From assembly GCA_946482515.1 (NCBI GenBank), contig CAMLRS010000001.1, positions 372,001-436,000 of the forward strand: a DNA stretch of 64,000 bases. The letters are read 5' to 3'. The notes beneath the pieces are model-generated. The model was not told where the DNA came from. It did no database searches and saw only the letters and a program-made list of their open reading frames with translations. Within the stretch, counting starts at the first letter, position 1. Each line of letters opens with the position of its first letter. This DNA comes from an uncultured Flavobacteriales bacterium (GTDB lineage Bacteria; Bacteroidota; Bacteroidia; Flavobacteriales; Crocinitomicaceae). Shown here piece after piece: positions 1 to 8,236 of this stretch. Made by a program: the position numbers and the translations under genes.

Positions 1-2
1 AC

Positions 3-926
3 CGCTTCAACCTGAGCCGCCTGCGCACATTCGGACAGATGTTTGCCGACACATTCGCTTTTTACCGCGTGCACATCGGGAAAATCCTGAAAATAAATGC
101 CGTTTTCTCCCTGCCGCTTGTCGCTATTATGGTCGCATTGCAGGATATGGCCCATTACAACGATCTGACGCATCAGCATTGGTTCGACTGGACGGGACAG
201 TTATCCATCATGATGGGCTTCGGCTTTGAAAACGGACAGGACTGGCTGGTATTGCTCGGCTGGACCGTCGTGTTCAGCATCCTGTGTATTTCCGTTTTCT
301 ATTGCTTCAAAAACCAGGAAAAAGAACTGGACTGGAAAGCATTCGTTCGTTTTCTCGGAGGAAAGATCACCGGCGTGTGGCTGTGCAGTGTTATCCTGTA
401 TGCCATGATTCTGTTGGTTCCGTGGTACTGGATGTTCCTCGTATTGTTCGTGGCGCCGCTGTTCTGGCTCAATGGCGCGGCCTTCGCTCTGGGCGATGGT
501 TCCATTGGCGAGCGGATCAGCAACGGCTTTTCCTACAGTGCCCGCGCCTATGGAAATGTCCTGCTATCCATCATCGTATTGTCGCTCATTACCTTCCTGT
601 TCTCGCAGCCGATCGCATTTGTGGGCAGTATCCACGACGGTCGCTTCCTCCAGGATCCGGTTTTACCCGATCTGCTGGATTTATTTGCCGGTTTTGTACG
701 CGATATTTCCCGCAATTTCATGGAAGACTTCATGGTTCCGGCGTCTATCACGCGCCAGGTCGTGTATGTGCTGTTCCTCTTCCTCATGCTGCCTTTCTTC
801 ATGATCATGATGGGCTTCATCTATAGCGATGTGAACGAGAAAAACAGCGCTAAAGGCCTTAAAGCCGAATTCAACAACTTTGGAAAGCGCAAGCGTCACC
901 AGGAAACTGCGGCCGATTTTGATTAA
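3..926 (+). CDS. Multi-pass membrane protein of a MoxR-type operon (5' end cut off)
   Basis: The reading frame is open to the left window edge, so the true start lies upstream; the first internal ATG is at 39. The visible part has about five hydrophobic segments (for example around codons for LPLVAIMV, WLVLLGWTVV, VILYAMILLV, VLLSIIVLSLITFLF and VLFLFLMLPFF) and a basic, soluble tail ending HQETAADFD. I recognise no catalytic motif. The next gene begins inside or at the end of this frame, so it is translationally coupled to the DUF4129/DUF4350/MoxR/DUF58 set downstream. Small membrane proteins of unknown function commonly sit in this position in Bacteroidota. Role inferred only from context. 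Confidence 0.75.
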   Translation, partial: RFNLSRLRTFGQMFADTFAFYRVHIGKILKINAVFSLPLVAIMVALQDMAHYNDLTHQHWFDWTGQLSIMMGFGFENGQDWLVLLGWTVVFSILCISVFYCFKNQEKELDWKAFVRFLGGKITGVWLCSVILYAMILLVPWYWMFLVLFVAPLFWLNGAAFALGDGSIGERISNGFSYSARAYGNVLLSIIVLSLITFLFSQPIAFVGSIHDGRFLQDPVLPDLLDLFAGFVRDISRNFMEDFMVPASITRQVVYVLFLFLMLPFFMIMMGFIYSDVNEKNSAKGLKAEFNNFGKRKRHQETAADFD

Positions 927-1797
927 ACACCTGTTTCATATCGCCCTGTTCCTGCTTCCGTTCATCAGTACGGGACAGGATGCGCACGGTAAAAAACTGG
1001 AAAAGACGTGGAAGAAAATCCACGATACACACGGTTTCCGTCCGGCGAAAGAATACAAAGGCCCGAAATCGGATTACTACGTCGACCCGAGCTCGATCAA
1101 CGAATCGCAGCCGGTTACGGTCGGACAGGGAAGCTCTACCACAACACCTTACCGCGGATTGCCTTATACATCGCGGCAAATTCAGCAAGGACGTCGTACA
1201 CCGACAAACCCGGGCGGCGGAGCTGGTGGCAGCGGAACAATTCAACGCGACCCGTCCATTTCACCGCCGGAACCGATCGATTTCCCGGATGTAGATGCAC
1301 CTGACGTTGACGCGCCGGATATCGACGGACCGGATATGTCGGGCGAATTCTGGAAATATTTCCTGATCATTCTCTTATTGATCCTGCTGGCGATCATCGT
1401 TTATTACGTGATTCGGAACAGGCAGCCGCGACCATCCAATATTCCGTTTGAGCCGCTTGAAGAAAACCTCAATCCGGCATCTATTCCGAAAACAGAGCTC
1501 GAATTGCGTCTCGAAGAAGCCATGGGCCGCGAAGATTACCGCGAGTGCGTGCGGATTTACTTCCTGTTTGCCATGAAAGAGCTGATCGAAAAGCGCTGGA
1601 TCTTCTGGAAGAAAGAAAAAACGAATATCCATTACATCATCGAAATGCAGGGTCGTCCTACGGCACACGATTTCGGGAAAGTGGTCGGGATATACGAATT
1701 GGTATGGTACGGCGATTACCACATCGACCGCAACGCTTATTTCAGCATGCAGCCAACACTGGATGCGTATTACAAACAACTGGAGCAGCATAAATGA
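919..1797 (+). CDS. DUF4129 domain protein with signal peptide
   Basis: No ATG is available near the start. A TTG at 919, overlapping the upstream stop, gives a compact signal peptide (IKHLFHIALFLLPFISTGQ) and is preferred; a TTG at 880 would add 13 residues. The mature N-terminal half is low-complexity and contains an Asp/Pro tandem stretch (DVDAPDVDAPDIDGPD). A single transmembrane helix (FLIILLLILLAIIVYYVI) follows, then a cytoplasmic helical domain with the pattern typical of DUF4129 C-termini (ELRLEEAMGREDYRECVRIY, later FGKVVGIYELVWYG). The stop overlaps the next ATG by four bases (ATGA). Inferred to be a membrane partner of the MoxR/DUF58 machinery; molecular function unknown. Confidence 0.85.
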   Translation: MIKHLFHIALFLLPFISTGQDAHGKKLEKTWKKIHDTHGFRPAKEYKGPKSDYYVDPSSINESQPVTVGQGSSTTTPYRGLPYTSRQIQQGRRTPTNPGGGAGGSGTIQRDPSISPPEPIDFPDVDAPDVDAPDIDGPDMSGEFWKYFLIILLLILLAIIVYYVIRNRQPRPSNIPFEPLEENLNPASIPKTELELRLEEAMGREDYRECVRIYFLFAMKELIEKRWIFWKKEKTNIHYIIEMQGRPTAHDFGKVVGIYELVWYGDYHIDRNAYFSMQPTLDAYYKQLEQHK

Positions 1798-3497
1798 ACC
1801 GGAAGATCCTCATAGGAATTGTGAGTGTTGCTGCTTTGGTAGCGATCCTGTTGTGGGTGTTCGACAGTCCGGCTGGCTCCGGCTCGGGTAAACCGATGAT
1901 TCTTTCTGCCAACTGGGATCCCGAATACCAGCTGGAATCTTCCGACCCACGCGGATTGGGCTTCTTCAACGAATTGGTCGATGCTCATGTCGATGACAGC
2001 GTTCACACGGCAGCACGCTCGACACAACTGGACTCCATTACCGATGCGGAAACAGCTACTTACCTGTTCATAGGCAAGGATTTCGCCATCACCGACGAAG
2101 AGCTCGATACGGTTCTGCAATATGTCGACAGCGGCGCTACGCTGATGCTGTGCTTCGATGAATCGAGTCAGAATGTCTACAGCACCTTCTTTGATGAGAA
2201 CGCTTATTACTGGGAATACACCAATCGCACGTATGTAGCCATCGAAGATACGAGCCTGGTGTATGCGAGCGTTTTCCAGAGCGATACGATTTACGACGAC
2301 TGGTACACATTCGACCCGGAAGCCATCCTCGATACCAATTACAAGGCCTTTGCTTTTTCGATGTACAAACCGGTGGCCGTTGAGCTGAAACGCGGCAAAG
2401 GAAAGATCATCCTGCACAGCATGCCGCGCCTGTTTGTCAATTACCAGGTGCTGGCTCCGAACGGCTTTACGCACGCCAGCTACATTTTACGGAAAATTCC
2501 GCAAGACAAGCCGGTGATCTGGCTCGAATTCGGTCGTTTTGATCAGAACGCCGCTATACAGGATACCGGCACCGACGAAGACAAACAAGGCGAAAAGGAA
2601 GACACCAGCTACCTGCAATACATCATGCAGGATCCGGCTCTGCGCTGGGCCTTCATGCTGGCCATTCTCGTGTTCCTGTTGTACGCCTTCTTCCGCGCGA
2701 AACGTCGCGAAGCGGTGCTGCAGGGCGTTCCGGAAAAACGCAATATGTCGCTTTCGTATGTGGAAACGCTGAGCAGTATTTACCTCTCGCGCAATTCCCC
2801 TTACGGTATCCTGCTCGTGTTGCGCAAGAACTTCTACATGGCCGTCAACCGGCATTTCTATGTAGATCTGATGCACAAGGAAGACAACAAGGACAAGCGA
2901 GAAGAAACGATCAAGCGTCTGGTGGAAAAGTCTTCTGTTGAGGCCGAAGAGCTGCGCGATCTCCTGAACATTTTGGACACACGTCCGGGCGATTCACACA
3001 AAATCAACGAAGCCATACTCGGACAAGTTTATCGTGCGATCCGCAAATTCTACCTGCAAACCGGCATTTCCCGCAAGAGCAACCAGTTTGTGATCGGCGA
3101 CCAGGAAGTCGTGCTGCACCGTTCACTCCTTACCGGCGGTATCCTGACCATTCTCGGAATGGTGGTCCTGCTGCGTGGACTTTACCTGCTTGCAGCGGCC
3201 AGTGGTTATGGAATTCTGTTGGTAGCAGGCAGCTTCCTGCTGCTTTACCTCGGCATTCGTTTCCTGTCGACACCGGTGGCGAAAATCTCCGCAACGTCTT
3301 TCACGCTTTACCGTCCGTTTGGCGGTAAAAAATCCGTTGACCTTCGCCAGGGCGTTACGTACAATCATACTAAAAGCGGCACCATTCTTTACTTCGAAGA
3401 CGGCAGCCAGCTCACCATACAGCATGCCTTGCTTTCCCGATCCGGGAAGCATGCCTTGCGCTTATTTACTGAACACATTAAACATCAATCAGCATGA
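1794..3497 (+). CDS. DUF4350-type membrane protein
   Basis: A 567-residue protein with one N-terminal transmembrane helix (ILIGIVSVAALVAILLWVF), then an extracytoplasmic region resembling the class I glutamine-amidotransferase-like fold of DUF4350 (FFNELVDAHVDD, TYLFIGKDFAITDEELDTVLQYV, GATLMLCFDE). A second helix (AFMLAILVFLLYAFF) is followed by a cytoplasmic helical part, two more hydrophobic helices near residues 440-490 and a short C-terminal domain. It starts within ATGA of the DUF4129 gene and ends within ATGA of the MoxR gene, so translation is coupled on both sides. It belongs to the MoxR/DUF58 cluster; biochemical role unknown. Confidence 0.85.
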   Translation: MNRKILIGIVSVAALVAILLWVFDSPAGSGSGKPMILSANWDPEYQLESSDPRGLGFFNELVDAHVDDSVHTAARSTQLDSITDAETATYLFIGKDFAITDEELDTVLQYVDSGATLMLCFDESSQNVYSTFFDENAYYWEYTNRTYVAIEDTSLVYASVFQSDTIYDDWYTFDPEAILDTNYKAFAFSMYKPVAVELKRGKGKIILHSMPRLFVNYQVLAPNGFTHASYILRKIPQDKPVIWLEFGRFDQNAAIQDTGTDEDKQGEKEDTSYLQYIMQDPALRWAFMLAILVFLLYAFFRAKRREAVLQGVPEKRNMSLSYVETLSSIYLSRNSPYGILLVLRKNFYMAVNRHFYVDLMHKEDNKDKREETIKRLVEKSSVEAEELRDLLNILDTRPGDSHKINEAILGQVYRAIRKFYLQTGISRKSNQFVIGDQEVVLHRSLLTGGILTILGMVVLLRGLYLLAAASGYGILLVAGSFLLLYLGIRFLSTPVAKISATSFTLYRPFGGKKSVDLRQGVTYNHTKSGTILYFEDGSQLTIQHALLSRSGKHALRLFTEHIKHQSA

Positions 3498-4579
3498 ATC
3501 AGGACGAACAACCGAATGCAGAGCAGAACGACGATTTATCTGCTTATATGCCTAAAAACGAGTCCGAAAACGCGGCTCCCGAAACTCCGGCTGAGGAAAC
3601 CAAACCGGTATTCGAACAGCGCGACCAGACCGACCTGATCTGGGTAGCCCAGAAAGTGAACCGCGTAAGGGAAGAGATGCGCAAGTACGTTATCGGACAG
3701 TCTGAAATGATCGAGCTGTTGCTGGCCGGCATCTTCTCCAACGGGCATTTGCTCCTGGAAGGTGTTCCGGGTGTGGCGAAAACGCTTTCTTCCAAAGCGC
3801 TTTCCCGCGTGCTGGATGTCGGATTTTCGCGGATCCAGTTTACGCCCGACCTCATGCCGTCGGATGTGATCGGAACATCCGTATTCAACATGAAAGAAAC
3901 GGCTTTCCAGTTCAAAAAAGGACCGATCTTCTCCAACATCGTGCTGATCGACGAGATCAACCGTGCGCCGGCAAAAACACAGGCGGCTTTGTTCGAAGTA
4001 ATGGAAGAGCGCCAGATCACTTACGATGGTCAGTGCTACGAATTGAGCTTCCCGTTCCTGGTAGTTGCCACGCAAAACCCGGTCGAGCAGGAAGGAACGT
4101 ACAACCTGCCGGAAGCACAATTGGACCGTTTTCTCTTTAAGATCAAGCTCGATTACCCGACGCTCGAAGAAGAAACAGCCATCCTGACGCGCTACAAGGA
4201 TCAGATCAAATCGCCGTCGCTGGAAGAAATCCAGGCGATCTTTACGGCCAGTGAGCTGATGAAGGTGCAAAGCATCGTGGAAAAGATCATCGTGGAAGAC
4301 CGTTTGATCCAGTACGTGGCCCAGGTGATCCACAAAACGCGTAACCATGGTAAGCTCTACCTCGGTGGCTCGCCGCGTGCGTCACTTTCCATTCTGAAAG
4401 CATCGAAAGCGTTTGCTGCGATTCGTGGCCGCGATTTCGTAACACCGGACGATATCCAGTTTGTAGCCGTTCACGTGCTCAATCACCGTATGATCCTGAC
4501 GCCGGAAGCGGAAATGGAAGGTACACGTGTGGAAGACATTATTACTGAAATCCTGCAATCCGTAGAAGTACCGCGCTAA
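3494..4579 (+). CDS. MoxR family AAA+ ATPase
   Basis: A 361-residue AAA+ ATPase. Walker A is GVPGVAKT (about residue 92), Walker B is VLIDEINRAPAKTQ with the MoxR-type EVMEERQ after it, and sensor 1 is VVATQNPVEQEGTYNLPEAQLDRFLFK, characteristic of MoxR (PF07726). The C-terminal lid (GSPRASLSILKASKAFAAIRGRDFV) is also typical. MoxR ATPases act as chaperones for the maturation of protein complexes and nearly always neighbour DUF58 genes, as here. The start overlaps the DUF4350 stop (ATGA), and the DUF58 gene follows after one base. The first 40 residues are acidic and low-complexity. Confidence 0.95.
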   Translation: MNQDEQPNAEQNDDLSAYMPKNESENAAPETPAEETKPVFEQRDQTDLIWVAQKVNRVREEMRKYVIGQSEMIELLLAGIFSNGHLLLEGVPGVAKTLSSKALSRVLDVGFSRIQFTPDLMPSDVIGTSVFNMKETAFQFKKGPIFSNIVLIDEINRAPAKTQAALFEVMEERQITYDGQCYELSFPFLVVATQNPVEQEGTYNLPEAQLDRFLFKIKLDYPTLEEETAILTRYKDQIKSPSLEEIQAIFTASELMKVQSIVEKIIVEDRLIQYVAQVIHKTRNHGKLYLGGSPRASLSILKASKAFAAIRGRDFVTPDDIQFVAVHVLNHRMILTPEAEMEGTRVEDIITEILQSVEVPR

Positions 4580-4580
4580 G

Positions 4581-5909
4581 ATGTTACTCGGCAGTCTCCA
4601 TCTCACTCGTTTTTTCTTCGTCCTGCTTACAGCAGTGGTCGCGGTTATTGGTGCATCCACCTTTTTGCCGTGGCTCATGTACGTCGGAAAAATCGCATTG
4701 CTCGTGATCATCCTGGTCGCTATTGCAGATGTGATGCTGTTGTATTTGCAAAAACAGCCGGTTTCCGTCAAACGGAATATCCAGGAGCGCATGAACCTCG
4801 GAGACGAGAACAAGATTGAGCTCACGGTCATCAACCAGACCTTCCAGCCGATCAACACCTCCATTTTCGAAGGCTACCCGGTACAGATGCAGATGCGCTC
4901 CAAGCCATGGGTGACGCTCCTATTGCCGCGCAAAGCGAAACATTTCAACTACACCTTTACGCCTACCGAACGCGGTGAATATACCTTCGGTGATGTCGTT
5001 TTGTTCCTGCGCTCACCCTTGTTCCTTGCCCAGCGACGCATGATCATTCCGCTTGAGCAAAAAACGGAAGTGTATCCGTCGGTATTGCAAATGAAGCAAT
5101 ACGAGCTCAAGGTATTCCACCAGCAAACGCAGTCGCAGGGCATCAAGAAAATCCGCCGGATCGGTAACACGAGTGAGTTCGAACAGATCAAGAACTACGT
5201 TCAGGGCGACGACATCCGGACCATCAACTGGAAAGCAACCAGCCGTCGCAGCGAGCTGATGGTAAACCAATACCAGGAAGAGCGCTCGCAACCGGTTTAC
5301 TGTGTGATCGACAAAAGCCGTCCGATGCAGCTGGCTTTCCACGACATGGCCATGCTCGATTATGCCATCAACAGTACGCTGGTGTTCTCCAATATTGCGC
5401 TGCGCAAAGGTGACCGCGCCGGACTCATCACGTTTTCCGATAAGATGGGGACCATCCTTCCGGCCGATAAAGCCGCCGGACAATTGCGCCGCATCATCGA
5501 AAGCCTCTACAACCAGCGAACGCTGTTCAAGGAAGCGAATTTCGAGCTGCTGTACCAAACCGTGCGCCGACAGGTGAAAACCCGCTCGCTGCTCATGCTC
5601 TTCACCAACTTCGAGAGCGAATTTGCCATGCGTCGTGCCTTGCCGATGCTCCAAAAGCTCAACAAGCGTCACGTACTGGTGGTGATTTTCTTCCAGAACA
5701 ACGAGCTGGCCGAATGGGCCCAGCAGCCGGTCGAAAACATGAAAGACCTCGTTCAGGCTACGGTTGCCGAGAAAATGACGAGTGTCAAATGGTCCATCGC
5801 GCGCGAGCTCCGCAACAACGGCATCCAGACCATTCTTTCCCGCCCGGAAGACCTTTCCATCAACGCCATCAACAAATACCTCGAGCTGAAAGCGAAGGGA
5901 GGAATTTGA
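4581..5909 (+). CDS. DUF58 domain protein
   Basis: A 442-residue protein with two N-terminal hydrophobic helices (FFVLLTAVVAVIGASTF and KIALLVIILVAIADVMLLYL), a beta-rich middle and the diagnostic DUF58 core (EFEQIKNYVQGDDIRTINWKA followed by SRRSELMVNQYQ). The C-terminal half has a VWA-like layout (CVIDKSRPM, ALRKGDRAGLITFSD) with a partly degenerate MIDAS motif. DUF58 proteins are the usual partners of MoxR ATPases in membrane-associated maturation systems. It is the last gene of the operon; immediately after its stop the base composition shifts sharply to AT-rich at the islet described next. Confidence 0.93.
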   Translation: MLLGSLHLTRFFFVLLTAVVAVIGASTFLPWLMYVGKIALLVIILVAIADVMLLYLQKQPVSVKRNIQERMNLGDENKIELTVINQTFQPINTSIFEGYPVQMQMRSKPWVTLLLPRKAKHFNYTFTPTERGEYTFGDVVLFLRSPLFLAQRRMIIPLEQKTEVYPSVLQMKQYELKVFHQQTQSQGIKKIRRIGNTSEFEQIKNYVQGDDIRTINWKATSRRSELMVNQYQEERSQPVYCVIDKSRPMQLAFHDMAMLDYAINSTLVFSNIALRKGDRAGLITFSDKMGTILPADKAAGQLRRIIESLYNQRTLFKEANFELLYQTVRRQVKTRSLLMLFTNFESEFAMRRALPMLQKLNKRHVLVVIFFQNNELAEWAQQPVENMKDLVQATVAEKMTSVKWSIARELRNNGIQTILSRPEDLSINAINKYLELKAKGGI

Positions 5910-5923
5910 TGATTTCAGAACCA

Positions 5924-5953
5924 TTTGTCATTTAGTTGATTACTGTATATTTG
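5924..5953 (+). promoter_or_regulatory. Candidate promoter of the ptuAB islet
   Basis: TTTG at 5924-5927 and TATATTTG at 5946-5953, separated by 18 bases, match the Bacteroidota -33 TTTG / -7 TAnnTTTG pattern. They lie 25 bases before the ATG at 5979. The two-gene islet therefore probably has its own promoter and need not be read through from the DUF58 operon. Confidence 0.55.
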
Positions 5954-5978
5954 CTTTTATACTTCTTAAATAAAAATT

Positions 5979-7316
5979 ATGTACATCGAATCGGTTTACA
6001 TTAATAGTATTCGTTCCATAGATGAATTCAAAATGGAATTTGATCATCCTGCAGGGTGGCATGTCATTATTGGTGAAAACGGGGCTGGAAAATCTAGTGT
6101 TGTAAGGAGTATAGCTGCCACTCTAATCGGTCCTGAACAAATTACTGCTGCATTACCAATTTGGGAAGAATGGTTGAGTTTTGGCAAGTTAAATGGTGAG
6201 ATTAAAATAACACTATCTCGAGATAAAAATTATGACTTGATCGGTCAAACTAGACCTCCCAAGAATGCAGCAATAACTAATGAGTTCATTTTAAAAAAAA
6301 GTGACACAGGCCGGATTGAAATGGACTCCAATATACAGGCTAAAAAAATGAACCCCCGAAATTTTAATTGGGGGAATAATAAAGGTTGGTTTTCCGCAGC
6401 TTTTGGTCCCTTTAGAAGATTTACTGGGGGTAATGAGAAATGGAACAAAGTCTTTTATTCAGCACCAAAATTAGGGGCTCATTTAAGTGTATTTAGAGAA
6501 GATATTGCTCTGAGTGAAGCTCTAGACTGGCTGAATGAATTAGATCGCAGACGATTGAAACAAAATGAACAGCGACAATTTGAAAGTGAAATGGTTGCTG
6601 AACCGATTGTTTCTTATTTAAATGAATCTGCTAGGATATTTGAATCTATTAAAACATTTATTAATGGTAGCGATTTACTACCGCATCAAACAAAATTTGA
6701 CAGCATTAATATTGATGGAGAACCAATATTTTTAGATATAGCTGATCAACCTATTCCGGTCACACAACTTAGTGATGGATTTCGTTCAATTTTAAGTTTG
6801 ACTTTTGAACTTATTAGGCAGCTTATTCAAACATATTCAACTTCTGAAGTATTTCCAGACCCCACTACTTTTAAGCCTGTAAGCGTTCCGGGTGTTGTGA
6901 TTATTGATGAAATTGACGCTCATCTACATCCCACGTGGCAAACTTCGATCGGCAACTGGTTTGTGCGTTGTTTTCCAAATATCCAATTTATTGTAACTAC
7001 TCATAGTCCTCTTATCTGTCGTGCAGTTAGTAAAACCAGTACTATTTGGCGTCTTTCAACTCCCGGAAGTGAACATCCTTCAAAAAAAATCATCGGTGAC
7101 GAAAGAGAAAAATTGATTTTCGGAAATATTTTGGATGCATATGGCACTGAAGCATTCGGAAAAAGTCCCGTTCGTTCGGCTAAATCTAATGAACAATTGG
7201 ATCGGCTTGGCACATTAAATATGCTTTCTGCTTTGGGGAAAACTACTGATGAAGACGAAAAAGAACGGACAAAACTACAACGAATTCACGGCACCGATGA
7301 TCCAACTGGATTCTAA
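5979..7316 (+). CDS. ptuA: PtuA-like ATPase of a Septu anti-phage system
   Basis: A 445-residue ABC/SMC-type ATPase. Seen in the sequence: Walker A GENGAGKS (residues 32-39), a signature-like loop QLSDGFRSILSL, Walker B VVIIDEIDAHLHPTWQ and the H-loop IVTTHSPLICRA. This arrangement is that of AAA ATPases related to OLD/RecF and of PtuA. The overlapping HNH gene downstream makes the pair fit type I Septu, in which PtuA binds nucleotide and assembles with the nuclease PtuB. The gene is clearly more AT-rich than both flanks, suggesting horizontal acquisition. No reverse transcriptase or msr/msd-like sequence lies beside it, so a retron association is not supported. The assignment rests on motifs and gene order. 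Confidence 0.85.
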   Translation: MYIESVYINSIRSIDEFKMEFDHPAGWHVIIGENGAGKSSVVRSIAATLIGPEQITAALPIWEEWLSFGKLNGEIKITLSRDKNYDLIGQTRPPKNAAITNEFILKKSDTGRIEMDSNIQAKKMNPRNFNWGNNKGWFSAAFGPFRRFTGGNEKWNKVFYSAPKLGAHLSVFREDIALSEALDWLNELDRRRLKQNEQRQFESEMVAEPIVSYLNESARIFESIKTFINGSDLLPHQTKFDSINIDGEPIFLDIADQPIPVTQLSDGFRSILSLTFELIRQLIQTYSTSEVFPDPTTFKPVSVPGVVIIDEIDAHLHPTWQTSIGNWFVRCFPNIQFIVTTHSPLICRAVSKTSTIWRLSTPGSEHPSKKIIGDEREKLIFGNILDAYGTEAFGKSPVRSAKSNEQLDRLGTLNMLSALGKTTDEDEKERTKLQRIHGTDDPTGF

Positions 7317-8166
7317 AGCACTTACTGTTACAGAAAACACTATTCTAAATGATTTACAAAATAAGGTAAATCAAGAAGGATCTTTTGTGTTACGAGTTAG
7401 TAAAGCACAAAGTTTATGGGATTCCAAAGGAAATACCGCAGGGAAAAAGTCTTTTGAAGCTATCAGAAAACACCTCTTTGACTTGTGTGTATTTGACGGT
7501 ATATGTAACTATTGTGAACAAAGTGAAGCTAACGATATTGAACACATCCATCCAAAATCATTCTTTCCTGAATTCACTTTTGTTTGGGATAATTATCTAT
7601 TAGCATGTAAACAGTGTAATTCTGCTTATAAGTTAGATCAATGTTATGTGATTGATAATCAGGATGAATTATTTCAGGTTCTAAGGAAATCCGAGCCTTT
7701 ATATAAGACTCATGCATTCATAAATCCCCGATCAGAAGATCCTAATAAGTTTATGATTCTAAATCTGAAAACATTTAAGTTTCTCGAATTGCCTGATCTT
7801 TCGAAAAAAGATTCAAATAGAGTTAAAGCTACCTTGGAGATTTTAGCTTTAAATGAGAGGGACACTCTGATTGAAGCACGAAAAAGTGCTGCTATATTCT
7901 ATTATCAAAGGATGGATTTGCTGGTTAAGATTATAAATAGTAATACTAAGGAGGCGATAGAAGAATTATTAACACCCTATGATAATTGCCTAGACACTAG
8001 TCTTAATTTGGATGAATTAAAGGATTCGATCAAAACGGGATTCAAAAAACAGATCAGTACTTGGCAACACCCATCTGTATGGTATTCTATTAAATTGGTT
8101 GAAAGCAAGATCAACGATAAATGGAAAATCATTTTTCACCATATACCGGACGCTCTTAATTGGTGA
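7249..8166 (+). CDS. ptuB: PtuB-like HNH endonuclease of a Septu system
   Basis: A 305-residue protein with a zinc-supported HNH nuclease core: CxxC at C86/C89, the catalytic strand DIEHIHPKS (residues 96-104, H99/H101), and the second CxxCN at C120-N124 (ACKQCNSAYK). The ATG at 7249 overlaps ptuA by 68 bases; an in-frame ATG at 7297 is an alternative that would remove 16 residues. The C-terminal half is helical and unrecognised. In Septu the HNH protein is the effector that cuts nucleic acid when phage infection activates the complex. Composition is AT-rich like ptuA, and the islet ends abruptly before the aldehyde dehydrogenase promoter. Confidence 0.82.
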   Translation: MKTKKNGQNYNEFTAPMIQLDSKALTVTENTILNDLQNKVNQEGSFVLRVSKAQSLWDSKGNTAGKKSFEAIRKHLFDLCVFDGICNYCEQSEANDIEHIHPKSFFPEFTFVWDNYLLACKQCNSAYKLDQCYVIDNQDELFQVLRKSEPLYKTHAFINPRSEDPNKFMILNLKTFKFLELPDLSKKDSNRVKATLEILALNERDTLIEARKSAAIFYYQRMDLLVKIINSNTKEAIEELLTPYDNCLDTSLNLDELKDSIKTGFKKQISTWQHPSVWYSIKLVESKINDKWKIIFHHIPDALNW

Positions 8167-8194
8167 CTGCTTTTTTAATCCCAAAAAATCAGCG

Positions 8195-8202
8195 TATTTT
8201 TG
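8195..8202 (+). promoter_or_regulatory. -7 box upstream of aldehyde dehydrogenase
   Basis: TATTTTTG matches TAnnTTTG and lies 34 bases before the ATG at 8237. No clear TTTG is seen at -33; only a T-tract at about 8171-8176. Confidence 0.45.
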
Positions 8203-8236
8203 CACCGGTTTTCATCTAACTATAAATACACAAAGC

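Noticed and set aside
3536..4348. 270-codon open frame antisense to the MoxR ATPase
   Set aside because: The plus-strand frame encodes a full MoxR ATPase with all motifs; the antisense frame is an effect of codon composition and has no recognisable domain.
5910..8166. Retron using PtuA/PtuB as effectors
   Set aside because: Only 69 bases separate DUF58 from ptuA, and no reverse transcriptase or msr/msd-like inverted repeat is present.
8099..8236. 46-codon N-terminal extension of the aldehyde dehydrogenase
   Set aside because: It overlaps ptuB, precedes the promoter box and is not part of the family's normal N-terminus.
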